This document shows positions 34,139-42,649 of a DNA stretch of 45,599 nt, piece by piece. The stretch comes from Candidatus Mediterraneibacter norwichensis (GTDB taxonomy: Bacteria; Bacillota; Clostridia; Lachnospirales; Lachnospiraceae). The translations under genes were made by a program, and so were the position numbers. Positions within the stretch are counted from its first letter, which is position 1, and each line of letters opens with the position of its first letter. Where the stretch lies: the NCBI GenBank assembly GCA_019112765.1, contig DXIU01000129.1:1-45599 (forward strand). Direction: 5' to 3'. The notes beneath the pieces are model-generated. The model was not told the origin of the DNA, did not search any database, and saw nothing but the letters and a program-made list of their open reading frames with translations.

Positions 34139-34573
34139 ATGGAAAGACGCGGACAGCCCATAGGGTTTCTGATCAAGCAGATTAATAATGTATATGAAAA
34201 GGATTTGAATGAAAAACTGAAAGGACTGGGAATTACGTCATCCCAGTGCGCTGTGCTTGACTATCTGTTTCACACAAGCAAGGATGAAGTAAGCCAGCGG
34301 GACGTGGAACGTCATCTGTCTCTGAAAAATCCTACAGTAACCGGGATCCTGAAGCGGCTGGATGAAAAAGGCTTTATTTTCTGTGTACCGAATGAAAATG
34401 ACAGAAGAAAAAAGAAAATATATCTGACAGAAAAAGCATATGATATCCGCCGCAAGATGGAAAGCGACCGCCGCAGGATGGACCGGGAACTGACCCGGGG
34501 CATGACCAGAAGAGAGGTGGATGCGCTCACGAAGTATCTGGAGAAACTGTTGTATAATATAGCGGAACCGTAA
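34139..34573 (+). CDS. MarR-family transcriptional regulator
   Basis: This is a 144-aa winged-helix regulator. The DNA-binding region is EVSQRDVERHLSLKNPTVTGILKRLDEKGFIFCVPNENDRRKKKIYLTEKA, with the MarR wing pattern NDRRKK. N- and C-terminal helices would form the dimer interface. No metal- or cofactor-binding motif is obvious. It has its own promoter and precedes thyA by about 75 bases. Its targets are unknown; the divergently placed MFS transporter across the tRNA gene is one candidate. Confidence 0.9.
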   Translation: MERRGQPIGFLIKQINNVYEKDLNEKLKGLGITSSQCAVLDYLFHTSKDEVSQRDVERHLSLKNPTVTGILKRLDEKGFIFCVPNENDRRKKKIYLTEKAYDIRRKMESDRRRMDRELTRGMTRREVDALTKYLEKLLYNIAEP

Positions 34574-34617
34574 AAACAGACGGACTGCTCCGGGTGAAAT
34601 CGCCTGAAAATTGAGAG

Positions 34618-34636
34618 AAAGGGGTCTGCCCCTTTT
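34618..34636. repeat. Short palindrome AAAGGGG-TCTG-CCCCTTT
   Basis: AAAGGGG (34618-34624) pairs with CCCCTTT (34629-34635) around TCTG. It abuts the ribosome binding site of thyA. It shares the AAAGGGGTC...CCCCTTT core with the palindrome upstream of spoIIAA at 24555-24591. Confidence 0.6.
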
Positions 34637-34649
34637 AAGGAGGAAGAAT

Positions 34650-35498
34650 ATGAGCTATGCGGACAGAGTTTTTATAGATATGTGCCGGGATATTATGGAA
34701 AACGGCACGAGTACGGAGGGGGAGAGGGTCCGTCCGGTCTGGGAGGACGGCACATCAGCTTATACAATTAAAAAATTCGGTGTTGTGAACCGTTATGATC
34801 TGTCGAAAGAGTTCCCGGCTCTTACGCTCCGGCGCACGGCTATCAAGAGCTGTGTGGACGAGCTTCTGTGGATCTGGCAGAAAAAATCCAACAATGTCCA
34901 TGAACTGAAAAGCCACATCTGGGACAGCTGGGCGGACGAAAGCGGTTCCATCGGCAAGGCTTACGGATATCAGATGGGGGTAAAGCATCAGTATAAGGAA
35001 GGAATGATGGATCAGGTGGACCGGGTAATCTATGATCTGAAAAATAACCCTTACAGCCGCCGGATCATGACTAATCTTTATGTGCACCAGGATCTCCATG
35101 AGATGAACCTGTACCCCTGCGCCTACAGTATGACATTTAATGTGACAAAAGAGAAGGACAGCGATGTGCTGACTCTGAACGGAATTCTTAATCAGCGCTC
35201 ACAGGACGTGCTGACGGCCAATAACTGGAACGTGTGTCAGTACGCGGTTCTGATCCACATGCTGGCTCAGGTGTGCGGCATGAAGGCTGGAGAGTTTGTG
35301 CATGTGATTGCGGACGCGCACATTTATGACCGGCATATTCCCATGGTAAAAGAACTGATTTCCAGAGAGCCGCTTCCGGCGCCGGTATTTCACCTTAATC
35401 CGGATGTGAAAGACTTCTACGATTTCACTCCGGATGACGTACAGCTTGAAAACTATGAGACACATCCGCAGATCCGGAATATTCCGGTAGCGGTATAG
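34650..35498 (+). CDS. thyA: Thymidylate synthase (ThyA type)
   Basis: ThyA methylates dUMP to dTMP using methylene-tetrahydrofolate, releasing dihydrofolate. The folate/dUMP-binding segments are recognisable: the catalytic Cys in LYPCAYSMTFNV, the phosphate-binding LNQRSQDVLTANNWNVCQYAVL, and HVIADAHIYDRHI. The catalytic loop is divergent, since the usual PCH is PCA here. ATG 34650 follows AAGGAGG; the track's extra 13 residues lie in the palindrome. folA begins about 60 bases on, the natural partner that recycles dihydrofolate. Confidence 0.92.
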   Translation: MSYADRVFIDMCRDIMENGTSTEGERVRPVWEDGTSAYTIKKFGVVNRYDLSKEFPALTLRRTAIKSCVDELLWIWQKKSNNVHELKSHIWDSWADESGSIGKAYGYQMGVKHQYKEGMMDQVDRVIYDLKNNPYSRRIMTNLYVHQDLHEMNLYPCAYSMTFNVTKEKDSDVLTLNGILNQRSQDVLTANNWNVCQYAVLIHMLAQVCGMKAGEFVHVIADAHIYDRHIPMVKELISREPLPAPVFHLNPDVKDFYDFTPDDVQLENYETHPQIRNIPVAV

Positions 35499-35559
35499 AA
35501 GAATACAGAAACAGAACCGGCAGGAGCAGCGGATGAACCGGGAATGGAGGGACAGATAA

Positions 35560-36060
35560 ATGAAAGCAATACTTTCAGCGGACAGAAACTGGGGAATCGG
35601 AAACGGAAATAAGCTTCTTGTAAGCATTCCGTCAGATATGAAATTTTTCCGTCAGACAACGACAGGGAAAGTTGTAGTCATGGGCAGGAAGACTCTGGAA
35701 AGCTTTCCGAACGGCCAGCCCCTGAAAAACCGGACAAACATTGTACTTACGGAAAATCCGGATTACAGGGTGAAGGATGCCGTAATTGTGCATTCAAAGG
35801 AAGAACTTCTGAAAACTCTGGAGCAGTATGACACAGAGGATATCTATATTATCGGCGGAGAAAGTATTTACCGCATGATGCTTCCCTACTGTGATACTGT
35901 GCTTGTGACGAAAATCGACCGGGCTTTTCAGGCAGATACTTTTTTTCCGGATCTGGACAAGATGGAAGAGTGGGAAATGACGGAAGAAGGGGAGGAACAG
36001 ACCTGTTTCGATCTGGAGTTCCGGTTTACGAAATATGAGCGCAGACAGGAGATGTCATGA
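35560..36060 (+). CDS. folA: Dihydrofolate reductase
   Basis: FolA reduces dihydrofolate to tetrahydrofolate with NADPH. The motifs NWGIGNGNKLLVSIPSDMKFF, VVMGRKTLESFP and DIYIIGGESIYRMML are in the expected order. Asp of SIPSDMKFF is the probable catalytic acid. Length, 166 aa, is typical. It follows thyA closely and overlaps the metal-binding lipoprotein gene by ATGA, so nucleotide and metal genes are in one operon. Confidence 0.95.
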   Translation: MKAILSADRNWGIGNGNKLLVSIPSDMKFFRQTTTGKVVVMGRKTLESFPNGQPLKNRTNIVLTENPDYRVKDAVIVHSKEELLKTLEQYDTEDIYIIGGESIYRMMLPYCDTVLVTKIDRAFQADTFFPDLDKMEEWEMTEEGEEQTCFDLEFRFTKYERRQEMS

Positions 36061-37085
36061 CGGAAAAAGCAGGGAAAAGAAGAAAGAGAACAGCAGTCAT
36101 CACGGCCTTGCTTCTGGCGGTCTGCATTACTGTATCAGGCTGCGGCTTCCGGGACGGAAATGATTCCGCAGAAAACCCGCAAAACGAGACCGGGCAGGAT
36201 AAAATCAGTGTGGTGACCACGATTTTTCCGCAGTATGACTTTGTCCGCCAGATTGCAGGGGATAAAGTGAATCTGAAAATGCTTTTGAAGCCGGGGGAAG
36301 AGAGCCATTCTTATGAGCCGACTCCTCAGGATATCATTGCGATACAGAACTGCGATATTTTCATTTATGTAGGCGGAGAAAATGACGCCTGGGTAGAGGA
36401 TATTCTGGAATCCATGCCGGATGCCGGGATGCGGACGCTCAGGCTGGTGGACTGTGTGGAGACGGTAGAGGAAGAACATGTGGAGGGCATGGAAGAACAG
36501 CCGGGCCACAGCCATGAAGACGAGGAGGAAGAACACGAAGAAATACATTCGGTCCATGAAGTCGATGAACATGTGTGGACTTCACCGGAAAATGCTTCGC
36601 TTATTACAGAACAGATTGCCGGGCTGCTGTCTGAGGCAGATCCGGATAACAGCAGTGTATATGAACAGAATGCGGTATCATACCAGGGAGAACTGGACCG
36701 TCTGGATCAGGAATTCCGGGATATTGTGGATCATGCGCAGAGAAAACTTCTGATCTTCGGGGACCGTTTCCCCTTCCGGTATTTCGCGGACGCCTACGGC
36801 CTGGAATATTATGCGGCATTTCCCGGGTGCGCCTCTGACACAGAGCCGAGTGCGGCGACTATGGCATTTCTGATCCAAAAAGCAGAAGAGGAAAATATAC
36901 CGGCCGTGCTGAAGATGGAGCTGAGCAATGACAATATAGCCAATGCGGTTGCGGAAGCGGCGGATACGGATGTGAAAGTCTTTTACAGCTGCCACAATCT
37001 GTCGGCGGAACAGTTTGAGGACGGGGAGACGTATCTGAGTATGATGGAGAAAAATGCGCAGACATTGAAGGAGGTGCTGAACTGA
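36057..37085 (+). CDS. Zinc/manganese ABC transporter substrate-binding lipoprotein
   Basis: This is a cluster A-I metal-binding protein of the ZnuA/TroA type, 342 aa. It has a signal peptide with lipobox TVSGC. Metal ligands are expected in GEESHSYEPTPQD (His), the EHVWTSPEN His and the late KLLIFGDRFPFRYFADAYG region. A loop rich in His and Glu (GHSHEDEEEEHEE) favours zinc over manganese, as in ZnuA. It is translationally coupled to folA before it and to the ABC ATPase after it (TGATG). Confidence 0.93.
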   Translation: MTEKAGKRRKRTAVITALLLAVCITVSGCGFRDGNDSAENPQNETGQDKISVVTTIFPQYDFVRQIAGDKVNLKMLLKPGEESHSYEPTPQDIIAIQNCDIFIYVGGENDAWVEDILESMPDAGMRTLRLVDCVETVEEEHVEGMEEQPGHSHEDEEEEHEEIHSVHEVDEHVWTSPENASLITEQIAGLLSEADPDNSSVYEQNAVSYQGELDRLDQEFRDIVDHAQRKLLIFGDRFPFRYFADAYGLEYYAAFPGCASDTEPSAATMAFLIQKAEEENIPAVLKMELSNDNIANAVAEAADTDVKVFYSCHNLSAEQFEDGETYLSMMEKNAQTLKEVLN

Positions 37086-37795
37086 TGGCTCTGATCAGAT
37101 GTGAGAATGTTTCAATCGGCTATGAAGGGCAGACTGTGGTAAAAGATCTGAGCTTCCAGATCGACGCCGGAGACTACCTGTGCATTGTAGGAGAAAACGG
37201 TTCCGGGAAAAGTACACTTGTAAAAAGTCTTCTGGGGCTCAAATCCGTAGAAAAAGGACAGATTGTATTCGGAGACGGTCTGCGGCAGAACGAAATCGGT
37301 TATCTGCCCCAGCAGACAGACGTCCAGAAGGATTTCCCCGCCAGTGTGTATGAGGTGGTGCTGTCCGGAAGACTGAACAGCAGAGGGATCCGCCCGTTTT
37401 ATACATCAGCGGACAAAAAGACCGCATTTGAAAAGATGAAGATGCTGGGAATTTCAGATCTGTCCAGACAGTGTTTCCGTGACCTTTCCGGAGGGCAGAA
37501 ACAGAGAGTGCTTCTTGCGAGAGCGCTCTGCGCGACAAAGACACTGCTTCTGCTGGATGAGCCTGTGACCGGTCTGGATCCTATTGTGACCGCGGAATTT
37601 TATGAACTGATTCAGCGGATTAATAAAGAATCCGGCATCGCGGTTGTGATGGTGTCCCACGATATTGAGAGTGCGGTGAAATATGCCACACATATCCTGC
37701 ATCTGCAGGAAAAAGTACTGTTCTTCGGAACCGCCGGAGCATATCAGAAGAGCCGTGTGGGACAGACATTTCTGGGAGGTGGCGCAGATGACTGA
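37085..37795 (+). CDS. Zinc/manganese ABC transporter ATP-binding protein
   Basis: This is the ATPase of the metal importer, 236 aa. Walker A is GENGSGKSTL, the signature is LSGGQKQRVLLARAL, Walker B is LLLLDEPVTGLD and the H-loop is VSHD. ATG 37085 shares one base with the preceding stop, and the end overlaps the permease start by eight bases. The ZnuC/TroB type is inferred from its neighbours. Confidence 0.95.
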   Translation: MALIRCENVSIGYEGQTVVKDLSFQIDAGDYLCIVGENGSGKSTLVKSLLGLKSVEKGQIVFGDGLRQNEIGYLPQQTDVQKDFPASVYEVVLSGRLNSRGIRPFYTSADKKTAFEKMKMLGISDLSRQCFRDLSGGQKQRVLLARALCATKTLLLLDEPVTGLDPIVTAEFYELIQRINKESGIAVVMVSHDIESAVKYATHILHLQEKVLFFGTAGAYQKSRVGQTFLGGGADD

Positions 37796-38615
37796 AACAT
37801 TACTTGAGATGCTTTCCTATCCCTTCATGGTCCGGGCCTTCGTAGTGGGAATCCTGGTGGCATTGTGTTCTGCCCTTCTGGGAGTGAGCCTGGTTCTGAA
37901 GAGATACTCTATGATCGGGGACGGACTTTCCCATGTGGGATTCGGCGCGATGGCTGTGGCGGCGGCCGCGAACGCGGCGCCCCTGGCGGTTGCCATTCCC
38001 GTGGTGATTGTGGCGGCAGTACTTCTGCTGCGCATCAGCGGCAGCAGCCGGATCAAAGGAGACGCGGCCATTGCCCTGATCTCCACCAGTTCTCTGGCGA
38101 TCGGCGTGATGGTGATTTCCATGACGACGGGAATGAATACGGATGTGTACAATTATATGTTCGGAAGTATTCTGGCAATGAGCCGGGAGGATGTTGCCCT
38201 GAGTGTGACTCTGGCGGTGGTGGTACTGGCTCTTTATATTTTCTTTTACCAGAAAATATTTGCCATTACCTTTGACGAGACATTTGCAAGGGCTACGGGA
38301 GTGAAAGCAGGACTTTATAATACGCTCATCGCAGTGCTGACCGCAGTGACCATTGTTCTGGGCATGCGGATGATGGGAGCGCTGCTGATCTCCAGCCTGA
38401 TTATCTTTCCGGCTCTTACCGCCATGCGGGCGTGCAGAACCTTCCGCAGTGTAACCATCCATGCGGCGGTTATCTCTGTTGTGTGCCTGGCGGCAGGACT
38501 TCTGATGTCCTACCTGGGCGGCACGCCTGCGGGTGCAAGCGTGGTGATGGCAAATATAGCGGCGCTGATTCTGTACTCTCTGGCCGGTCTGATCAGAGGA
38601 AAAATGAACCGGTAG
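37788..38615 (+). CDS. Zinc/manganese ABC transporter permease
   Basis: This is a cluster A-I permease of the ABC-3 family, 275 aa with about eight membrane helices. GDGLSHVGFGAMAVA near the N-terminus and ARATGVKAGLYNTLIAVLTA later are family signatures. ATG 37788 is preceded by GGAGGTGG; the track's 35 extra residues belong to the ATPase reading region. It ends the thyA-folA-metal operon. The T-box leader promoter follows within 40 bases. Confidence 0.94.
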   Translation: MTETLLEMLSYPFMVRAFVVGILVALCSALLGVSLVLKRYSMIGDGLSHVGFGAMAVAAAANAAPLAVAIPVVIVAAVLLLRISGSSRIKGDAAIALISTSSLAIGVMVISMTTGMNTDVYNYMFGSILAMSREDVALSVTLAVVVLALYIFFYQKIFAITFDETFARATGVKAGLYNTLIAVLTAVTIVLGMRMMGALLISSLIIFPALTAMRACRTFRSVTIHAAVISVVCLAAGLLMSYLGGTPAGASVVMANIAALILYSLAGLIRGKMNR

Positions 38616-38654
38616 AAAATGAAGAATAGAATAAAATAGATCAAGAAATCGACG

Positions 38655-38683
38655 TTGACAAAGATAAAACCACACACTATAAT
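38655..38683 (+). promoter_or_regulatory. Consensus promoter for the ilvB T-box leader
   Basis: A perfect TTGACA (38655-38660) and a perfect TATAAT (38678-38683) are 17 bases apart. Confidence 0.85.
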
Positions 38684-38689
38684 AAATAT

Positions 38690-39061
38690 AAATTTTCCCT
38701 GCCGGCAGTCTCCGGATTCCGGAGATGACAGAACGGCAGGCGCGTAAATGCAGTGACAGGGAGGAGTACATAGTTTCCGAAGCAAAGAGAGAAGATGGCA
38801 GGTGTAAATCTTCGGGAGGGGACTATGGAAGGTAGCCTTCGAGCAGTGGACCGAACGGTATCTGCAGCGGCAGAGATCTTAGTAGGCTTCAACGTTTTCC
38901 CACGTTACAGGGATTCGGTATCGGAATCATTTCAGCTGCCTTAATGGGGAAGGCGGCAGGAGACAGACTCCCGTACCGGCAGAGTGCAGAGAATTTCTCT
39001 GAAGTTAGGTGGTACCACGGATTTTAATTCGCCCTGAGCATGCAGATGCTCAGGGTTTTTT
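38690..39061 (+). ncRNA. T-box leader upstream of ilvB
   Basis: This leader of about 370 nt has all standard parts. Stem I contains AGTA, AGAGAGAAGAT and the distal loop GGTGTAA. A stem II region ends in TTAGTAGGCTTCAACG. The T-box core AGGTGGTACCACGG is at 39007-39020. The terminator CCCTGAGCAT/ATGCTCAGGG (39032-39055) is followed by T6. Opposite AGTA, the strand reads GGAAGGTAGCC, so GTA (valine) is my candidate specifier codon; this placement is tentative. The bulge TGGT suits tRNAs ending ACCA. Confidence 0.88.
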
Positions 39062-39081
39062 AATGAAAGGGAGGTATTGAA

Positions 39082-40800
39082 TTGAGACAGATTACAGGGA
39101 ACAAATTACTCGTAAGAGCATTAAAGGAAGAGGGCGTGGATACTGTTTTCGGTTATCCGGGAGCGTGTACGATTGATATCAGCGACGAACTTTATAAACA
39201 GGATGATATTAAGGTGATCCTGCCCCGTCATGAACAGGCTCTGGTGCATGAGGCTGACGCCTACGCCAGAACTACGGGGAAAGTCGGCGTATGCCTTGTG
39301 ACAAGCGGTCCGGGCGCGACTAATCTGGTTACAGGACTTGCCACGGCAAACTATGACAGTGTACCTCTTGTATGCTTTACAGGGCAGGTGGCAAAGCATC
39401 TGATCGGCAACGATGCATTTCAGGAAGTTGACATTGTAGGGATAACCCGCAGTATCACCAAGTACGGCGTGACAGTGCGCAACCGGGAAGATCTGGGAAG
39501 AATTATTAAAGAAGCCTTTTATATTGCACGTACAGGAAGGCCGGGCCCCGTACTTATCGATCTTCCGAAGGACGTAATGGGAGAGCTGGGAAGCGCGGAG
39601 TATCCTTCAGCAGTGAATATCCGGGGCTATAAACCGAACACAAGTGTTCACATGGGACAGCTCAAGAAGGCGCTGAAGATGCTGAAAAAGGCAAAGAAAC
39701 CCCTCTTCCTTGCAGGCGGAGGCGTCAATATTGCCCGTGCGAATGATGTGTTTACGGAGGTTGTCAATAAGACAAATGTCCCTGTTGTAACTACAATTAT
39801 GGGCCGGGGAGCAGTGCCTACCAATCATCCGCTGTTTATCGGGAATCTGGGAATGCACGGCTGCTATGCGGCAAATATGGCAGTGGGAGAATGCGATCTC
39901 CTTTTTTCCATCGGCACCCGCTTCAATGACCGCATTACCGGGAAGCTCCATTCCTTCGCTCCGAATGCCCAGATTGTGCATATTGATATTGATACCTCTT
40001 CGATTTCAAGAAATATCCACGTAGATATTCCGATTGTGGCAGACGCACTGGAGGCGGTTCAGAAGATGAATGAATACGTGGAGCCCTGCGATACAGAAAA
40101 ATGGCTTGCCCAGATCAGAAAGTGGGATGAAGAACATCCGCTGAAAATGAAGAGTAAACCGCAGATGACGCCTCAGGATATTATCGAGGAGATGAACCGG
40201 CAGTTTGACGATGCGATTATCGTGTCAGATGTGGGACAGCATCAGATGTTTGTATCTCAGTATACGGAAATTACAGAGAAGAAACGAATGATCATGTCCG
40301 GCGGACTGGGCACTATGGGATATGGATTCCCGGGTGCCATCGGCGCTCAGATCGGAAATCCGGACAAACGGGTAATTGCCGTGTCAGGAGACGGCGGCAT
40401 GCAGATGAATATACAGGAGTTTGCGACCGCTGTACTTGAAGAACTTCCGCTGATTCTCTGCGTGTTCAACAATGAATATCTGGGAATGGTACGGCAGTGG
40501 CAGAAGCTGTTCTATGGAAAGCGCTACAGTATGACCAATCTGCGTTCCGGCGCTCTCTACCGCAGAACAAACGGCCAGGAGATGCCGGAGTACACACCGG
40601 ACTTTGTAAAACTTGCGGAAAGCTACGGAGCAAAAGGGCTTCGTGTTTCCAGAAAAGAAGATATCGCGGCAGCGTTTGAAGAGGCAAAGAAAAACACCAA
40701 GACGCCCACGCTGATCGAGTTCCTTATAGACCCTGAAGAGATTGTCTACCCAATGGTACAGCCGGGAGGCAGTCTGGATGAAATGATTCTGGATTGTTAA
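39082..40800 (+). CDS. ilvB: Acetolactate synthase, large subunit
   Basis: IlvB condenses pyruvate to acetolactate or acetohydroxybutyrate, the entry to branched-chain amino acids. It is a thiamine-diphosphate enzyme: the activating Glu51 is in LPRHEQALVHEADAYAR, and the ThDP/Mg motif is SGDGGMQMNIQEFATA...FNNEYLGMV. SGPGATNLVTGLATA is the FAD-type loop. Length, 572 aa, is typical. The start is TTG 39082, seven bases after GGGAGG; no in-frame ATG lies nearby. T-box control suggests induction when a branched-chain aminoacyl-tRNA is scarce. Confidence 0.96.
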   Translation: MRQITGNKLLVRALKEEGVDTVFGYPGACTIDISDELYKQDDIKVILPRHEQALVHEADAYARTTGKVGVCLVTSGPGATNLVTGLATANYDSVPLVCFTGQVAKHLIGNDAFQEVDIVGITRSITKYGVTVRNREDLGRIIKEAFYIARTGRPGPVLIDLPKDVMGELGSAEYPSAVNIRGYKPNTSVHMGQLKKALKMLKKAKKPLFLAGGGVNIARANDVFTEVVNKTNVPVVTTIMGRGAVPTNHPLFIGNLGMHGCYAANMAVGECDLLFSIGTRFNDRITGKLHSFAPNAQIVHIDIDTSSISRNIHVDIPIVADALEAVQKMNEYVEPCDTEKWLAQIRKWDEEHPLKMKSKPQMTPQDIIEEMNRQFDDAIIVSDVGQHQMFVSQYTEITEKKRMIMSGGLGTMGYGFPGAIGAQIGNPDKRVIAVSGDGGMQMNIQEFATAVLEELPLILCVFNNEYLGMVRQWQKLFYGKRYSMTNLRSGALYRRTNGQEMPEYTPDFVKLAESYGAKGLRVSRKEDIAAAFEEAKKNTKTPTLIEFLIDPEEIVYPMVQPGGSLDEMILDC

Positions 40801-40815
40801 GAAGGAGGCAGGATG

Positions 40816-41325
40816 ATGGATAATAATGTAAAAAAGAGATGGATATCCTTATATGTAGAGAATCAGGTTGGTGTTCTTTCAAAAATATCCGGCCTTTTTT
40901 CCGCAAAGTCATACAATCTGGACAGCCTGACCGTGGGGACGACAGAAGATCCCACCGTGTCCAGGATGACCATTGCCACAGTAAGCGACGACGAAACATT
41001 TGAGCAGATTAAAAAGCAGCTCAACCGGACAATCGAAGTAATCAAGGTAATTGATTTTACGGATATATTCGTAAGAATGAAAGAAATCCTCTATGTAAAA
41101 GTATTCAAATGCACTCCGGAGGATAAAGTAGAAGTCTTCCAGATCGCGGAAACCTTTAAAGCAAAGGTAATCGACTACGGCAGAGACAGCGTTCTCGTAG
41201 AGTTCGTCCAGACCGCAACCAAAAACGACGCCGTAGTCAAACTGATGAAAGAAGAATTCAAGACAATCGAAGTAGTCCGCGGCGGCAGCGTAGGCATCGA
41301 ATCCATCAGCATGATGGAACGCTAG
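40816..41325 (+). CDS. ilvN: Acetolactate synthase, small (regulatory) subunit
   Basis: This is the valine-binding regulatory subunit of acetolactate synthase, 169 aa. The N-terminal ACT domain opens WISLYVENQVGVLSKISGLFSAKSYNLDSLTVG, followed by the C-terminal domain (EILYVKVFKCTPEDKVEVFQIAETFKAKVIDYG). ATG 40816 is seven bases after AAGGAGG; ATG 40813 is only four away. It starts 15 bases after ilvB. A strong terminator follows, separating the operon from the AT-rich insert. Confidence 0.94.
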   Translation: MDNNVKKRWISLYVENQVGVLSKISGLFSAKSYNLDSLTVGTTEDPTVSRMTIATVSDDETFEQIKKQLNRTIEVIKVIDFTDIFVRMKEILYVKVFKCTPEDKVEVFQIAETFKAKVIDYGRDSVLVEFVQTATKNDAVVKLMKEEFKTIEVVRGGSVGIESISMMER

Positions 41326-41336
41326 TCAGCTCATGC

Positions 41337-41400
41337 GGAGAAAAAGGCCGGAACCAACTTGCAAGCTGGCTTGCAGAAGGTGGTTCCGGCCTTTTTCTCC
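41337..41400. terminator. Terminator after ilvN with a perfect 20-bp stem
   Basis: Positions 41337-41356 (ggagaaaaaggccggaacca) are the exact reverse complement of 41381-41400. The right arm carries CCTTTTTCTCC, so the plus-strand transcript ends in a U-rich arm; the other strand can do the same. Confidence 0.75.
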
Positions 41401-41578
41401 ATATGGCGGACGCCATACAGCGAGATGGAGCCGCAAGGCGGCGGAATCGAGCTGGCATGAGCAGACGGACGACCGGGAAAGCCTTGCAAGCTGGCATCGC
41501 CATTTATGCCGGGGAATTCCTTACTGGATGTAAGAGGTATTATCCATAAAAATATTGTAGAAGCGAGGGGGGAGATAA
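41401..41578. other. Repeat-containing junction before the AT-rich insert
   Basis: TTGCAAGCTGGC occurs twice, at 41359-41370 and 41484-41495. GCTCATGC (41329-41336) is inverted as GCATGAGC (41455-41462). The segment 41401-41510 is GC-rich, then composition falls sharply from about 41530. No gene is recognised here. It may mark the edge of an insertion. Confidence 0.4.
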
Positions 41579-41887
41579 ATGATACAATGTGATTGCGCTG
41601 AAAGAACAGGTATTGAAATTAATTCTTACCAGTTATTTGAGGATTTGAAAACATTTTTTAATACGCAAATAGAAACAGGCGTGTTTTTAGATGTTCCAGT
41701 AACACAGCCTTACTTTTGCGGCTATAATTTGAATCCAAAAGAAGTTAAGGATGAGTATAAGTGGTATGCAGACAAATGGTATAAATGTAAATGTTGTGGA
41801 ACTTTATGGGAATTTAGCTATCCGGATTTTCCCGCTAAAGGGTTTGTAAGAAAATTTGAGGATGGAGTATACTATCCCAAAGATTAG
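41579..41887 (+). CDS. Unknown protein with Cys pairs (102 aa), AT-rich
   Basis: This is a soluble, aromatic-rich 102-aa protein. Cys residues occur in an N-terminal QCDCAERTG and a late WYKCKCCGTLWEFSYPDFP, so metal binding is possible. ATG 41579 follows a strong GGGGGGAG site. Codon use is much richer in A and T than in neighbouring genes. It is ten bases upstream of the SseB-family gene and likely co-transcribed. Immunity proteins of contact-dependent toxin systems can look like this, but I do not recognise a specific family. Confidence 0.7.
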   Translation: MIQCDCAERTGIEINSYQLFEDLKTFFNTQIETGVFLDVPVTQPYFCGYNLNPKEVKDEYKWYADKWYKCKCCGTLWEFSYPDFPAKGFVRKFEDGVYYPKD

Positions 41888-41896
41888 GAGAATGAA

Positions 41897-42649
41897 ATGG
41901 ATGTAAATAAACCGATTGAAAATCCTGTGCTTGTTGAACTGCTGGATAATTTAAAAACACAATTTAATGCGGATACAGAGCATAAATTTTTCAAAGAGCT
42001 TTTATCTGCGAAATTCCTTTCACCAATAACACAAGATTCATTACAAGGATGCAAGAATGGAGAAAGCGCACTAAAAGAAGATACGGCTATAAAATTCATA
42101 TACTTGAATGATGAAAAAGGAAATAGTTATTTGCCTGTGTTTACTGATTGGAATGAGTTGCGAAAATGGAACAAAGCAAATGGAATTAAAACATTAATTC
42201 TCTCATTTGAAGATTATAAAACAATGATATTTGAAAAGGATTCTATATTTAGTGGTTTTGTTCTGAATCCTTTTGGACATAACATTATATTTGATAAAGA
42301 CTTAATTCAACAAGCCGAGAAAAGTGTATATGGAAAGAAAGAAATTGAATCCGTTATGATAGGGATACCCGAAAAATATCCCTATGAGATGGTTGAAGCA
42401 TTAAAGAAGTTCCTTCCCAGTATCAGTAGTGTCAAAAGCGCATATCTTTTGCTAATGGTAAGAGGAGAAAAAGATAAAAGTTTCTTACTTGTGGTAGATA
42501 CAGATGGAAATATAAATGATGTTTTTTGTAAGATTGCAAATAAAGCAACAAAATACTTATCGAAGGATGAACAATTGGATTTGGTGCTTTTATCACAACC
42601 TTTTGGAAAAAGTGCTGTTGAAGGACAAGTACCATTCTACGAAAGATAG
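41897..42649 (+). CDS. SseB-family protein, AT-rich
   Basis: This 250-aa protein has the two-part layout of SseB proteins. The N-terminal half has IYLNDEKGNSYLPVFTDWNELRKWNK and FSGFVLNPFGHNIIFDKDLI. The C-terminal half has VMIGIPEKYPYEMVEALKKFL and ends near LLSQPFGKSAVEGQVPFYER, as in SseB_C domains. The biochemical role of this family is unclear. Base composition is far more AT-rich than ilvN or ilvE on either side, suggesting recent acquisition. It is paired with the 102-aa unknown gene. Confidence 0.8.
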   Translation: MDVNKPIENPVLVELLDNLKTQFNADTEHKFFKELLSAKFLSPITQDSLQGCKNGESALKEDTAIKFIYLNDEKGNSYLPVFTDWNELRKWNKANGIKTLILSFEDYKTMIFEKDSIFSGFVLNPFGHNIIFDKDLIQQAEKSVYGKKEIESVMIGIPEKYPYEMVEALKKFLPSISSVKSAYLLLMVRGEKDKSFLLVVDTDGNINDVFCKIANKATKYLSKDEQLDLVLLSQPFGKSAVEGQVPFYER

